A stretch of 64,000 bases of DNA from Isoetes taiwanensis (taxonomy: Eukaryota > Streptophyta > Lycopodiopsida > Isoetales > Isoetaceae). The stretch lies in the NCBI GenBank assembly GCA_021234155.1, contig JAJEKV010000132.1:622001-686000 (forward strand), in the 5' to 3' direction. The notes under the pieces are model-generated. The model worked only from the letters and a program-made list of their open reading frames with translations. It ran no database searches and was not told where the DNA came from. Position 1 is the stretch's first letter. The number at the start of each line of letters is the position of its first letter. Of the stretch, positions 35,218-46,024 are shown piece after piece. The translations under genes and the position numbers were made by a program.

Positions 35218-35790
35218 TTCAGCTTCCATTGGCGCTTTGTAAGAAGGTTGTGGTGTTTGACCTAAACGGAGTCCTTTGCAAGACTTTTTCCAAAAATAAA
35301 GTGGCTAGAGAACAGCTTCATCGACACCAAGAGAATCAAACACCAAGTGGATCTATCCGCTACGTCAAGACTTTGAAGGAGATGCTAGACGAGGCATTCG
35401 TGTTATTTCGAAGTTGGTATTTGGTCATCCATGGAACTAAGGAACATCAAGGATACTTTGGAGGCACCGGGGAAATGCGAGAAATTGGTTGACCCTTTGG
35501 GATCGTGAACAAATGTGTGAAGTTCACTAATCCCAAGGATCCAACAGCAAAGCCTATCTTCATCAAACACTTGAGTAACATGATGGACTAACTTGGTATC
35601 GAGAATAAGGATGATATAATCATAGTGGATGATGATGCTCTCAAATGCTTCTACAATCAAACACAGTGCCCCGAATCCACCATCTTACCATCCAAAAACT
35701 TTGGGATGATGATTTTCTCGTGAAGTTTGTGTCTATTATGCATAATTTGGCTATGGGGATGACGGTGGGTGAAGTGTTAGATTCGCACCT
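35218..35790 (+). pseudogene. FCP1/NLI-interacting-factor-like HAD phosphatase fragment
   Basis: Three blocks occur in the order of the FCP1 homology domain, in different frames. VVVFDLNGVLC (Asp codon 35259-35261) corresponds to motif I, with DxN in place of the usual DxD. VGIWSSM follows at about 35412. DDIIIVDDDALKCFYNQ at about 35610 corresponds to the VDDS-type motif III. The family dephosphorylates phosphoserine on proteins such as the RNA polymerase II tail. Frameshifts and a stop at about 35490 make it non-functional. Confidence 0.55.
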
Positions 35791-35799
35791 TAACCGATA

Positions 35800-36690
35800 G
35801 AACGCTACGACATGGAACCACACCTGGTTAAATACGTGGAAAAACATGGATTGATCCCTTAATGTTTTATTGGAATATATGATATTTTTGTATGATATTT
35901 GTGCCATGTATCGATAATTTCGAGTCTGGAATTGCCTCGCAAATAATGCAATTTGTTATTATCAAACCTAATATTATCATCTATCGAGCAAGCAATATTT
36001 GTCTCATCTATGTTAGCAACTTGCTCTTCATTTCTGCATATTTCAATTCGCATATGAAAAGTCACACGTGAATCGCAACCTTATGTTATTTTTGAAGTAA
36101 AAAAAAAAAGATTAAAAAAAACAAAAACCCCCTAGAAGACAATAGCAGGTTGGCGTGATTTTGGAGTTGACATAATCCCAATTTAATTGGATGATGGTTT
36201 TAGGGATATCTTTCAGAAATGCCTTGTCCCGGACTTTGGTCAGCATCAGTTCCAAGCCTCTGTCATGGACGTGCACGATTGATACCATCGAGCTCCACGA
36301 ATCCTGTTGTGTAACCCATTGTGAAAAGAGTAACTGTGCAAATAAGGAAAGAAGTATTTGTAATGCTTGAGCAGATATGAAATTGTCTTAGCTTTTGACG
36401 TGTGGCGCTTTTAGTCGTGCGCAGCGCGATACAATATACAATGAATCCCTTTCGTGTATGTGATATTGGATAATTTAGTTTGACATGCACCGCGCGCGAG
36501 AAGTTTTATTTGACATACTATTCTTGAATAAGGGCTCGCATGAAAACAGACAAAAGCTCCCGCGAGCTAGACTTTTTATTCATCTCAACAGTTTTTCTAC
36601 AATGGTATAGAGTGGGTAGCTGCACATCGCATGCTACCCAAAAAAATGAAAAACATAGGGGATATCCAGTTATAACACTTGGACCCCAAA
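35800..36690. other. non-coding stretch
   Basis: AT-rich; an A-run at 36099-36120. No gene supported. Confidence 0.35.
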
Positions 36691-36924
36691 TAAAATTGTG
36701 TGCTACAGATGTTGGCTAATGTACCACCGAGAGCTGATTGCCGGGATTAAAAAACCCCGCTCTTTCGGTTTTTCGAGGAAAAACCCTAGCGATAAAATCT
36801 CGGCAAGGGGCTTTGACAACACAAGGCTACTAAACGTTCCCACAAAAAAAAAACCCACGCTCCACAGAGAATATCGAAGTCGCGCATCACCCGTGGATCT
36901 GCACATCATCAACAAAAGACCAAT

Positions 36925-37045
36925 AGAAAAAAACACCTCGAAAAAGCGAGGGGTTGGTCACACGTGCCACGTGACAAAAAACAACATTTACACCTCGAAA
37001 AAGCGAGGGGCTGGTCACGCGTGCCACGCCACAAAAAACAAGATT
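36925..37045 (+). repeat. two tandem ~60-bp units with a CCTCG/CGAGG hairpin
   Basis: Each unit carries ACACCTCGAAAAAGCGAGGG, a GGTCAC motif and a CACGTG/CACGC-type segment. The 160-codon frame at 36698-37180 (+) runs through the repeats and is basic and repetitive; I do not regard it as a convincing gene. Confidence 0.7.
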
Positions 37046-37072
37046 TACAATAATATACACATTAAGAGAGAA

Positions 37073-37101
37073 TGGGGTGGGGTGGGGGGTGGGGTGGGGG
37101 T
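37073..37101 (+). other. G-quadruplex-capable run
   Basis: Five G-tracts of four to six, each separated by a single T, lie on the plus strand just downstream of the tandem hairpin units. Confidence 0.8.
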
Positions 37102-37389
37102 CAAGGGAACTGCTGAGAGAGGAGAAAACGCAGATGATAAGTCGATGAAGAACCTGCAAGAAATAGCGATCCTCGGATGAACCAGAGCTCCAGAGAAGGC
37201 ATGCAATGCACGCATGCATGGGAGAGATGCATGTTCGCCCATTCGAGAATACTGATCCGATGGCTCAGATCGATGGCATTCTCAAATAAGGGCTCGCATG
37301 AAAACAGATATCGAACCAGTTTGATCTATTGAGAAATCAGGTTACTGTTAAGAGTTCGTGAAAGGAGACATGCAAATAATAACTTGCTG

Positions 37390-39060
37390 GAGCTTTCCAT
37401 CCCCATATGAATGCACTTCAATCATTGGAATTGATTAATTTCCCTCAAATTTCCCATTGTTTTGATGTATAATCATGCGAGGTGTCCAAATGGTTGGCTC
37501 AGAACATTGGATGGGAATAGAGCAATCCGGAGCATCAGAGGGCGCAATCTGTGAAAGTACAAAGATGGTATATGTTGTTGCCGTTGTTCGACAATCTAAA
37601 ATTCTCTAAGTGGTCCAATAGTAAACTTGCATTAATGATGATTTTCCAGTCTTTGGCATCATATGACAAGTCATTGTTCATGTTTATCCAGTGATTGAGA
37701 AACAAGTGGTTGGTTCACACACTTGACTCACACCATATTGGGCTCCGAGTTCTTATGGGGGCATCATGCAATGCAATGCAAAGTGAATGGATGGGGCAGA
37801 CCTATATATAGTGTGGTATGTGAGTTTCATAGACTAGTTGGTCTGTAGTAGACGTTATTAAGTAGATAATAATATTATTCTATTCTGTATGTACATTCTG
37901 TACTAGTAGGCTATGGATTTATAGGCACTTGAAAGATTGCAGACTACTTTGAAATAAAATACCCTTTCTATAACTCTTCCAAGTGGCTAAATCTCATAAC
38001 TTGAAAAAACCTATTCATATATTGAGATCTAAGATGTTCACATGGTATCCTTGGTAATGTTCCACCTCAAAATTTTATATCGTGTGGATGTCCCATTCCC
38101 TTGTATACATCTATTTGGATGCAATGAATGTTTCAACCACTATGTATAGGTGCAATAAATGTTCAACAACAATGCATTTAAGTATGTAATGAGCACACAT
38201 AATGTAGTATAGAACTACCAGATTGACGACTTCCTTCAATCCGGTTTTACTATCACTATTTCCTTTTGCAACATGGCCAAGAACTAATCTAATCACAAAG
38301 TCATAGCTCCATTTCATTTGTATTAGCCTTCGTGACGCTCAATTCAATTCAATTCAATTATATTATTTCACTTACATATCCGTGGACATTAACATGCATG
38401 CTTGTCTGTTGAAAAACTCCAATCACTTCTTTATTGTAGTCAATAATCTGAACCTCTCCTAGAGATTCTGTCCATTTTTCTGTTGAAAAACTCCAATCAC
38501 TTCTTTATTGTAGTCAATAATCTGAACCTCTCCTATTGTGTGAACATAATAAAGTAGAAACTCCAATCACTTCTTTATTGTAGTCGATAATCAGAACGTC
38601 TCCTACAGATCCTTGGCATTGCAATTACATATTTTTTCACAAGACTAAAAATAGTTGGTTTTCGCGAAAGATGTACTTTTATGTGCATTTGTCTGAAATT
38701 GGGTCAGTGAAAGATGAACTTTTATTTGCAGTTGTCTTTCCAGCCTTGAGATGATGAAACAATAGCAAATGTTGTGTTCTGATTTCAAGGATCTGATCAG
38801 GTGGTTTAATATGATGACATAAGAGTCCTATGCGGGGATGTTAAGAGGTGTGGGCTCCCCTAGAAATTATTAGTAAATAGGTCAACAGATGTAGAAATTT
38901 GTAGTAAATAGGTCAATAGATGTAGACAAGTATGGGCTATAAATTTGCTATACATAAAGGCATAAGACATAAACGTGCTAGAAAATTTGCTACAATGTCA
39001 CTTTCAGGTGGGTTCTCTAGGACAGACTGTTACAAGGAGTCCGTTCTTCATGAACAGCGT
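37390..39060 (-). repeat. segmental duplication of the P450 3' flank, copy B
   Basis: The counterpart of 12121-14872, joined directly to the intact P450. It lacks the hAT MITE, so it records the empty site (TTTTACTATCACTATTTCCT near 38247-38266), and it has a shortened retroelement tail near 38335-38360. Confidence 0.85.
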
Positions 39061-40578
39061 TAGAGAGAGTTTTTTCTTCACAGCATGGCCAGGAACTAAC
39101 CTAATCACGAAATTCTTCACAACAGCTGCAGCCACATATTTCATCTGCACAAAAGCCAGCTCCTTTCCGAGGCAAAGCCGAGGGCCAGCATTAAAAACAG
39201 GGAATTTGAATGGAGACTCTGGCACAAATGTTCCATTTCTGAGCCATCTCTCAGGCTTAAATTCCAAGCAATCCGAACCCCATATGCTCTCCATTCGTGC
39301 CATGGAATATATTGAATAGAAAAGCCTGCTACCTCTTTTCAATCTGGTGCCATCAGGAAGGGTATCATCTTCTAGAACATCTTTGTTATCCACTGGAACT
39401 GGGGGGTACAGACGCATGGATTCGCACAGAGCAGCATGGAGGTAATTCATCTGCTTAAGCTGATCTATGGAAAACTCGTCGCCGCTGTTGCACCCCTGTG
39501 TTGAATCTAGTATTTCGTTATACACCGCTTCTTCGACTGTTGGATTTTGGGCTAGCAGCCATACGAACCATGTTAGTGCCACAGAGCTCGTGTCCCTTCC
39601 TGCCAGAATAAAATTAACTGCAAAATCACGCAGGAATTTGTCAGAATATTGGGTTCCGGATTGCATGAGACAGGATAGAAGGTTGTTTGATTTGCTCGTC
39701 ATTTTCCTTTCGTTGATGATGTCTTCGGCGAATTTGTCGACAATTTTCAATGCATTTCTGAGTGCCCTTTCCTTTTTTCTTCCCAACAAGCGGTTCATTC
39801 GCCACAGAAACTCGGGCATCAAAAATCTCATGAAGGTATTCTCTGTTGCAACATCAAAGGCTTTTGCAAAAGGAACGTCTGGCATGTCAGAAGAAAGGCA
39901 ACCCACATCTACGCCCAAACCAAGCAAGCAGATATTGTCAAATGTAAACCTAAGCATCACATCCTGAAAATCAATTTTCGTTTGTGCTGCAGCGGCGGAT
40001 CGGAGAAGAGGGACAAGCTTAGCGCAGACAAGCCTTTGGACAGAATTAAAAGACAATTCCCTAAACCATTTAGAGTGCATATCAAAGCTGGCGGTTTGGC
40101 GTTGAGATCTCCATAGCTGGCCGTCGGAATTGAATATGCCATTCCCAAGCAGATCGTGAAAAGCTCGCGTAAATCCAACTCCTTTAGGGAAATTGTGGAC
40201 GTTGGATTTGAGAATATACTCTAGATTGGACGGATTGGATGTAAACACAACTGAAATACTTGGCATAGCTGGGATAATGAAGGTGAAGGTGCCACCTGAT
40301 TTTTGCAACTCTAATGTAACCCAATCATACACATTTTTTATATTGCTACAGAGTTGGGGCATCATGCCTACTACTGGCCACACTTTTGGACCTTGCACAG
40401 ACCTATAGTGCAGAAAATGATATGCCAAAAAGGCTATGACCATGAACACTGCATCCAGACACGACGTCGCTGCAAACCAACTAGACATGTCGATTGCATG
40501 CTCAGGAACATGACCAAAAAAAGAGGAAGCAAAAGAAGGAAAAGAAAACAAAGAGCAGTTTGCCATATGCTCCAACAT
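39004..40578 (-). CDS. cytochrome P450, CYP86 clan (fatty-acid omega-hydroxylase-like)
   Basis: Intronless, 524 codons, ending TGA at 39004-39006. Oxygen-binding I-helix AGRDTSS is at residues 326-332, ExxR (ESMR) at 386-389, PERW at 442-445, and the haem loop FNAGPRLCLG at 462-471 with ligand Cys469. The C-terminal SLTLFMKNGL and the NSDGQLWRSQR segment are typical of CYP86/CYP94/CYP704 enzymes. These ER-anchored monooxygenases hydroxylate fatty acids at the omega or in-chain position for cutin, suberin or sporopollenin. A hydrophobic anchor covers residues 33-55. Met31 (codon 40486-40488) may be the true start: it sits directly before the anchor, and a TATA-like GGATAAAAGG at 40611-40620 leaves almost no leader for Met1. 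All key residues are present and the frame is intact, so it is probably functional. Exact subfamily is not assigned. Confidence 0.93.
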   Translation of the reverse strand: MLEHMANCSLFSFPSFASSFFGHVPEHAIDMSSWFAATSCLDAVFMVIAFLAYHFLHYRSVQGPKVWPVVGMMPQLCSNIKNVYDWVTLELQKSGGTFTFIIPAMPSISVVFTSNPSNLEYILKSNVHNFPKGVGFTRAFHDLLGNGIFNSDGQLWRSQRQTASFDMHSKWFRELSFNSVQRLVCAKLVPLLRSAAAAQTKIDFQDVMLRFTFDNICLLGLGVDVGCLSSDMPDVPFAKAFDVATENTFMRFLMPEFLWRMNRLLGRKKERALRNALKIVDKFAEDIINERKMTSKSNNLLSCLMQSGTQYSDKFLRDFAVNFILAGRDTSSVALTWFVWLLAQNPTVEEAVYNEILDSTQGCNSGDEFSIDQLKQMNYLHAALCESMRLYPPVPVDNKDVLEDDTLPDGTRLKRGSRLFYSIYSMARMESIWGSDCLEFKPERWLRNGTFVPESPFKFPVFNAGPRLCLGKELAFVQMKYVAAAVVKNFVIRLVPGHAVKKKLSLTLFMKNGLLVTVCPREPT

Positions 40579-40610
40579 GTTTTAGTTTGTCTTGCCTTCA
40601 AAAATATGCT

Positions 40611-40620
40611 CCTTTTATCC
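40611..40620 (-). promoter_or_regulatory. TATA-like box of the P450 gene
   Basis: GGATAAAAGG on the minus strand, 33 bp before the first ATG and about 125 bp before Met31. Transcription starting about 30 bp downstream would favour Met31. Confidence 0.35.
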
Positions 40621-40873
40621 TCACAAAATGGCAACTGGCTCGCTGGTTCTGCGTCTGGAATGGAAAGTGGCATCATGATACCGCTCAACAGGTCACGCGG
40701 AGGTAAGCTCGCAGTTGCCATTTTGTGGCGGATATGGAAAGTGGGTCGACGATTCCAGGACCCGCTCCCGGCTCCAGCCGGTCGCGGGACCCCCTCTCCC
40801 CACTTTCCATGCCGCCATACATGAACTTAGAATTTACCTCACCAATGTAGGCATAGGTGATTCATGTACTGGT

Positions 40874-41069
40874 GATCCATGTACTACAAGTACCCAATAT
40901 ACATGCCATTAAGTTGAGCTATATATTGTTTAGAAAGTTACCCTGCGTTATGTACAAAGAATCAATATAACGATCCATGTACTACAAGTACCCAATATAC
41001 ATGCCATTAAGTTGAGCTATATATTGTTTAGAAAGTTACAGTGTGTTATGTACAAAGAATTAACATACC
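40874..41069. repeat. 98-bp tandem duplication upstream of the P450
   Basis: The unit starting GATCCATGTACTACAAGTAC is present twice in direct succession (second copy from 40972) with few differences. It lies about 300 bp upstream of the gene. Confidence 0.9.
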
Positions 41070-42705
41070 ATATGCGAAAATCTCACAAGTGCGATTGATG
41101 CAATATACATGTGTGAGACTCTTCATTACAATATCAAATGCATAGACAACACTCTTTTTCCTATATATAATAAAACCTCTTCTTTATTGTGATCAATGGT
41201 AGTGGTCGGTCAACTATCAAATATTACTACTGAGATGTATAAACATAAACCAATGCAACATATGTACGTCCACCAATATTCATTAATGTCGTTTCGATGT
41301 GTCACCATATAGTACACAATTTCCATGAATGTTGTTTTCAATGTCAACATAACCAAGTGGGCTACCTGTTTGGACCATCATCCAAAAGAATTTGTCAATA
41401 ACTTGATTGAATATAGGTTTAATCCATATGGAGGACAAGAGCATACCATCTCCCATGCATTGAGTATGTTGGAGAAATGTCATGTCATAGACCCTCTGAT
41501 CTGTGATAACAAGTCATGCCAATGTTCATAGATCCTCTGATGTATAAGCAAGGATTGGGATGCAATATAGTATCAATATAATTCTAGCATGGTATCAAAT
41601 CCCAACATGGAAAATAATAACAAAATTGGTTCTTGCATGAGCGTAAGGTTCAAAGAAGAGGTAAATTAAATTGAAAGAATTTCATTCTAGTGATGGGCTT
41701 GCGTAAATATGACAAAAACTCATGCTTTCATTCATCTTTCGTAGAGTTTCTACATTGGTTGATAGCGCAGCCGCGACACCGCGCGAACTACTTAACAAGA
41801 ATGAAAACCAATCTAGAAATCTATAAAATATCTAATTATACAACTTGAAACTTAAAATCAGTGATATTTTAGTGAAACAGTATCGATCATCACATGATTA
41901 TATCGTTGTAGCCGAATATTTAGCATTTGAAGAAGTTTGGTGTGATTTATAAACTTTAGTCAAATTATGACTATATATAATGCTCCTGTCGATAATTCTT
42001 ACCCATGAAAATATTTATATAGGAATAGAATAGGAGACATTTAAAACCACGTTCTAGTATTATTGTTATCAAGGATAGCTACTGTACATATCTTTAAAAC
42101 TTATTAATGCATGTTTCCAAAAAATATATTTTGGAAGTATAAAACACATTTATGGCAGTTTGATACCCCTACCAGAAAAAATAGAGCCGGCGCGACTGCA
42201 GATGCATATAAAAGTGAATGCAAGCGATCGAAAACACCCGTGGCCATAGCCTTACGCAGCTGCGAACTGCAAATACGTGGCGGCCAGATTTCCAACGCGT
42301 ATGCATCTATGAGCCTATTTTACTTCTCGCAATTGCATCTAGTGCAGAACATGAACAGACAACTTCGTGGCATCTGTAATAACTCAGAATTGCGACCACG
42401 AGCAGTTCTTGCAGACGCATGAAGTAGAACATGCAGACACAAGCTTTACGTATGGTCCATGCTAAATGTATTTAACGACCACAAAAACTTGTGATGGGTT
42501 GATGTAATTTTGCGGACGCAATAAATTTAGAGCAGTTGCAAACCTACTCAGAAGCAGCTGCATGCTATATTTATCGTGCGTCCGCAGAGTCGTTGAATAG
42601 AGATGCTAGGTTTTATACGCGTCCAGCTCATGACTATTCGCGTCTGCAACATTATCCAACGATTTTTTAAAGGCCTTTTTTTCACGTATAAAACAAATTT
42701 TTTTG
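41070..42705. other. non-coding stretch
   Basis: AT-rich. An imperfect inverted repeat around TGCGGACGCAATAAAT and its complement lies at about 42512-42590. No coding feature seen. Confidence 0.4.
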
Positions 42706-45700
42706 CAAAAAAAGGGGGAAGTTCCATATGTCCTTACGGATCTGTATTGATTACCAGCAGTTAAATAAGCATACCATCAAGAATCGATATGTTTCACTGC
42801 GGGCCGATGACCTTATGGATCAATTGCAAGGAACTAGGTACTTCTCTAAGATTGATCTTCGATTTGGCTATCACTAGATTCGAATCAAGGAGGAAGACAT
42901 CTATAAGTTAGTCTTTCGGACACGCTATGGGCATTATCAGTTCACTTGGGCTAACCAATGCCCCTGCCACATTTATGAGGATAGTGAATGATGTTTTTCG
43001 TGAGTATCTGGATGAGTTTGTCATCATTTTCTCTGATGACATACTTATTTACAGTAAGACCTTGGAGGACCATGAACACAATCTCTGGCTGGCCCTACAG
43101 AAGTTGCGACGCCATCAACTTTTTGCTAAGTTCTCCAAATGCAAGTTTGCGACCACTAAGGTGGAGTGCTTAGGACATATTGTCTCTACTGATGGTATTT
43201 CTATAGATCCAGCTAAGATTGAGGCAGTTAAGAAATGGCCCGCTCCTACAAATGTGTCGGAGGTTATGAGTTTTCTAGGTTTGGCGTGGTGTTATAGAAA
43301 GCTTGTTAAGGATTTCGCTAAGATATTAGCCCCCTTCATTGACCTCACAAAGCCAGAAAAAGTAAGAGATTGGATAACACATTGGAAGGACAAAGTACAG
43401 ACAGGGTTCCAACAATTGAAGGAAGCATTAACGACTGCTCCAATTCGTACGTTGCCAGATCCTCAGAAGGATAAATGGGTTACCGCCGATGCGAGTAAGA
43501 TAGCTACTGGAAATGTGCTAATGCAAGAGGGACGGGTTATTGCTTATGACTTTAATAAGATGAATGACGCGGAGCAGCAATACCCAACATATGACCAATA
43601 GTTGCTTTTGACAAAGTGTGCTTTGTGAATTTGGAGGTATTATCTCCTTGGGAGGAGGTTCCAGTTGGACACCGATCATCAGAGCCTTCGACAATGGCGA
43701 TGGATGGAATTCTTACAGGAATATGACTCTGTGGTTGTCTATAAATCGGCCAAGCCTAATGTTATTGCCGATGCCTTTTCTAAACATCTTTTGATGACCT
43801 GCACGTATTGTAATGCCATCTCTGCTCTCATTAGTGAGTTTGGAAAGACAATTGAGCAGTTTCTACTAGCAGATCCTGAATTTTTGGAAGTCTGGCAAAG
43901 TTTTTCCAAAGATGGTAGAACCGACAAGGAGCGCAAAGCTTTTCGTCATTATAAGAAGGAAGGTAAGCTCATTTATTACAAGAATAAATTATGTGTACCA
44001 GAAACATCAGGGGTTAGGAATTTCATTCTCCATGACACACATAATAGTCCAATAGCTGGACATGCAAGGTTCGTGAGAAACTATTTCAAGATCAGGTCCA
44101 GCTACTTTTGGCCTAGAATGAAGAAGCATATATTGCCAGCTACATCAAACAGTGCCAGCTATGTCAACAAACGAAGGCAGAATATTTGCAGATTCCAGGA
44201 GAATTAGAGCCGTTGGAAGCATAGCTACCCAAAACGGGAACAGGAATGGGAACTTGGACCTAAAATTCGGAACGGGAATGGATGGGAATGGGAACGGGAT
44301 ATTCAAGTATATTCGAGGGATCCTTTGAGTATATTCGAGGTATATTCCCTTTTCTACTGGGAACCAAAGTGGGAACTTATGAAACTTTGGGCTCGAGAAC
44401 GGAGTTTGGAACGGGAACGGAGTTGGGAACTTGGTTTCCAGTAGCTATGGTTGGAATTTCCCAATGCAAAATGGGAAGTCATCACCATGGATTTCATTGT
44501 AGGTCTTCCGCGAACTCTTAGAAGATTTGATGCCTTGATTGTACGGACAAGCTCTTCAAGATGGCACATTTCTTGCCATGTCGCACCACTGACACCGCCT
44601 TAGATACCGCACTGTTGTTCTCTAGAGAGATTTTTTGCCTCATGGTATGCCACACACCATTATTTTGGACCATGATCCTAAATTATTAGTGCGTTCTGGA
44701 AGGATTTCTTTGGCACTATACAAACCATGAGTACGGCATACCACCCTCAAACTAGTAGTCAGACAGAGCGCACTAATCTAATTTTATTGAGGATATACTA
44801 CATAATTACGTTTGGAACAAGCAGTTGCAATGGGCAGATTATATCCAATTAGTGGAGTTTGCCTATAATAGTACCAAGCAAGAATCCTCCAGAATATCTC
44901 CATTTATATGATCATCTGTGGGTACCAATGCCTCACTCCAGACACGTGGCATAATTCGGTTTCCAAGGTGGTAGTGTCCCAACAATTGCTTATGGATATG
45001 CAAGCCTTGATCGAGGAGGTCTGTGGGTAGTTATTGGCAGCCAAAAGTAGACAAAAGAGTGTTGCTAATAAGCATTGCACGCCACACGAGTTTCAAGTTG
45101 GCGAATCCGTCTGGTTGAAGATTAAAGTTAAATAGGCCAAGCTCAAGATTGGTAATTGTAAGAAATTAGCACCACGATGTGGGGGACCCTTTGAAATCAC
45201 CCACCCTCAAGCCTATAAGTTGAATTTGACCGCACATCTGAAAGTCCATAAAGTCTTTCATATAAGCCTTCTGAAGAAGCATATGCCAGATCTAGATGAG
45301 ATACTCGATACACCCACTCTTCTGAAAATGACTGACGAACAATTGGAGATCGTCTCAGAAGCTCTTTCTGATCGAGCATGTAAGCAAACCAGAAGGACTT
45401 GAATCCTGCAATATTTGATTAAGTGGAAACACTTACCAACAGAGGATGCTACTTGAGTTCTAAGGGCAGATCTCGATAAAGCTTATCCGGACTTCACGCG
45501 ACAGTGCTACGTTGAACTATCCACGATGCTATCGACTCCAACTCTGACAGTAAGCAGTTGAGTGATAGATCCGGAAGGGATCATGTAGGGGTTGGGGGCT
45601 AGATCATCCTAGAAATGGGGATGGGCATATAGGCATAATAGGATGTGTTCGCCTACAGCTATAATGGGAATGATGTCGTTCCTTACATCGAGACGAAGAG

Positions 45701-45759
45701 TAGGCCTTAGGCATGATAGGACTCCCTTTTTCTTCGTTTTTTCTCTTTCTTTTAAAAGG
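42706..45759 (+). mobile_element. Ty3/gypsy chromovirus, 5'-truncated internal region
   Basis: Domains run RT - RNase H - integrase - chromodomain, the Ty3/gypsy order. RT starts with [11 protein letters not shown] (42731) and KIDL; after a frameshift the 42927 frame continues through LTNAPATF and the catalytic FSDD (43029-43040). An RNase H-like region with VTADASK lies at about 43480 and DTDHQSLRQW at 43665. The integrase zinc region (HNSPIAGHA) lies near 44040 and the IN core from 44455. The chromodomain-like LIKWKHLPTEDAT follows the LKVHKVFHISLLKKHMPD tail at 45238-45290. Multiple stops and shifts make it inactive. It is interrupted by a hAT MITE (44220-44449) and by a copia element at 45765; it resumes at 50486. 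Confidence 0.9.
44220..44449. mobile_element. 230-bp hAT-type MITE inside the gypsy integrase
   Basis: Ends are CATAGCTAC (44220-44228) and its exact complement (44441-44449). Flanking 8-mers GTTGGAAG (44212-44219) and GTTGGAAT (44450-44457) differ at one base. Removing the insert restores GTTGGAAG-TTCCCAATG, as in the second gypsy copy near 53460 (TTTGGAAGTTCCCAATG). Eight-base duplication and short TIRs point to hAT. The interior is rich in GGGAAC/GGAACGGGAA repeats and encodes nothing. Confidence 0.88.
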
Positions 45760-45764
45760 GGTTG

Positions 45765-46024
45765 TGTTAGAATATTGAGTATTGTACTTGTACAATGTTA
45801 TCAACATGCATTAGATTGCATGCATGTACATGCACATGCGCATGCACGCATGTGATTGCATGCACAACACTTGTATAGTATGCATGTGCATTAAGATTTA
45901 TTCATTGTATATATATTGGATGTGAATAAAGGAGAAGATGTCTTGGTTTGGTGAAAAAAATTTTTAAGATGTCTTGGTTTGGTGAAGGATCTTGTTTATT
46001 GTCCTCCTCTACCTATTCTTTACA
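45765..46024 (+). repeat. copia 5' LTR
   Basis: Starts TGTTAGAATATTGAG and ends CTTTACA. It differs from the 3' LTR by a base change, a small indel and a 31-bp internal duplication (AAGATGTCTTGGTTTGGTGA repeated around an A/T run, 45930-45987). It contains CATGCATG and many CATGCA/GCATGC steps at 45805-45870. Confidence 0.95.

Noticed and set aside
36925-37045. CRISPR-like repeat pair
   Set aside because: Only two adjacent units with no unique spacers, in a plant nuclear context.
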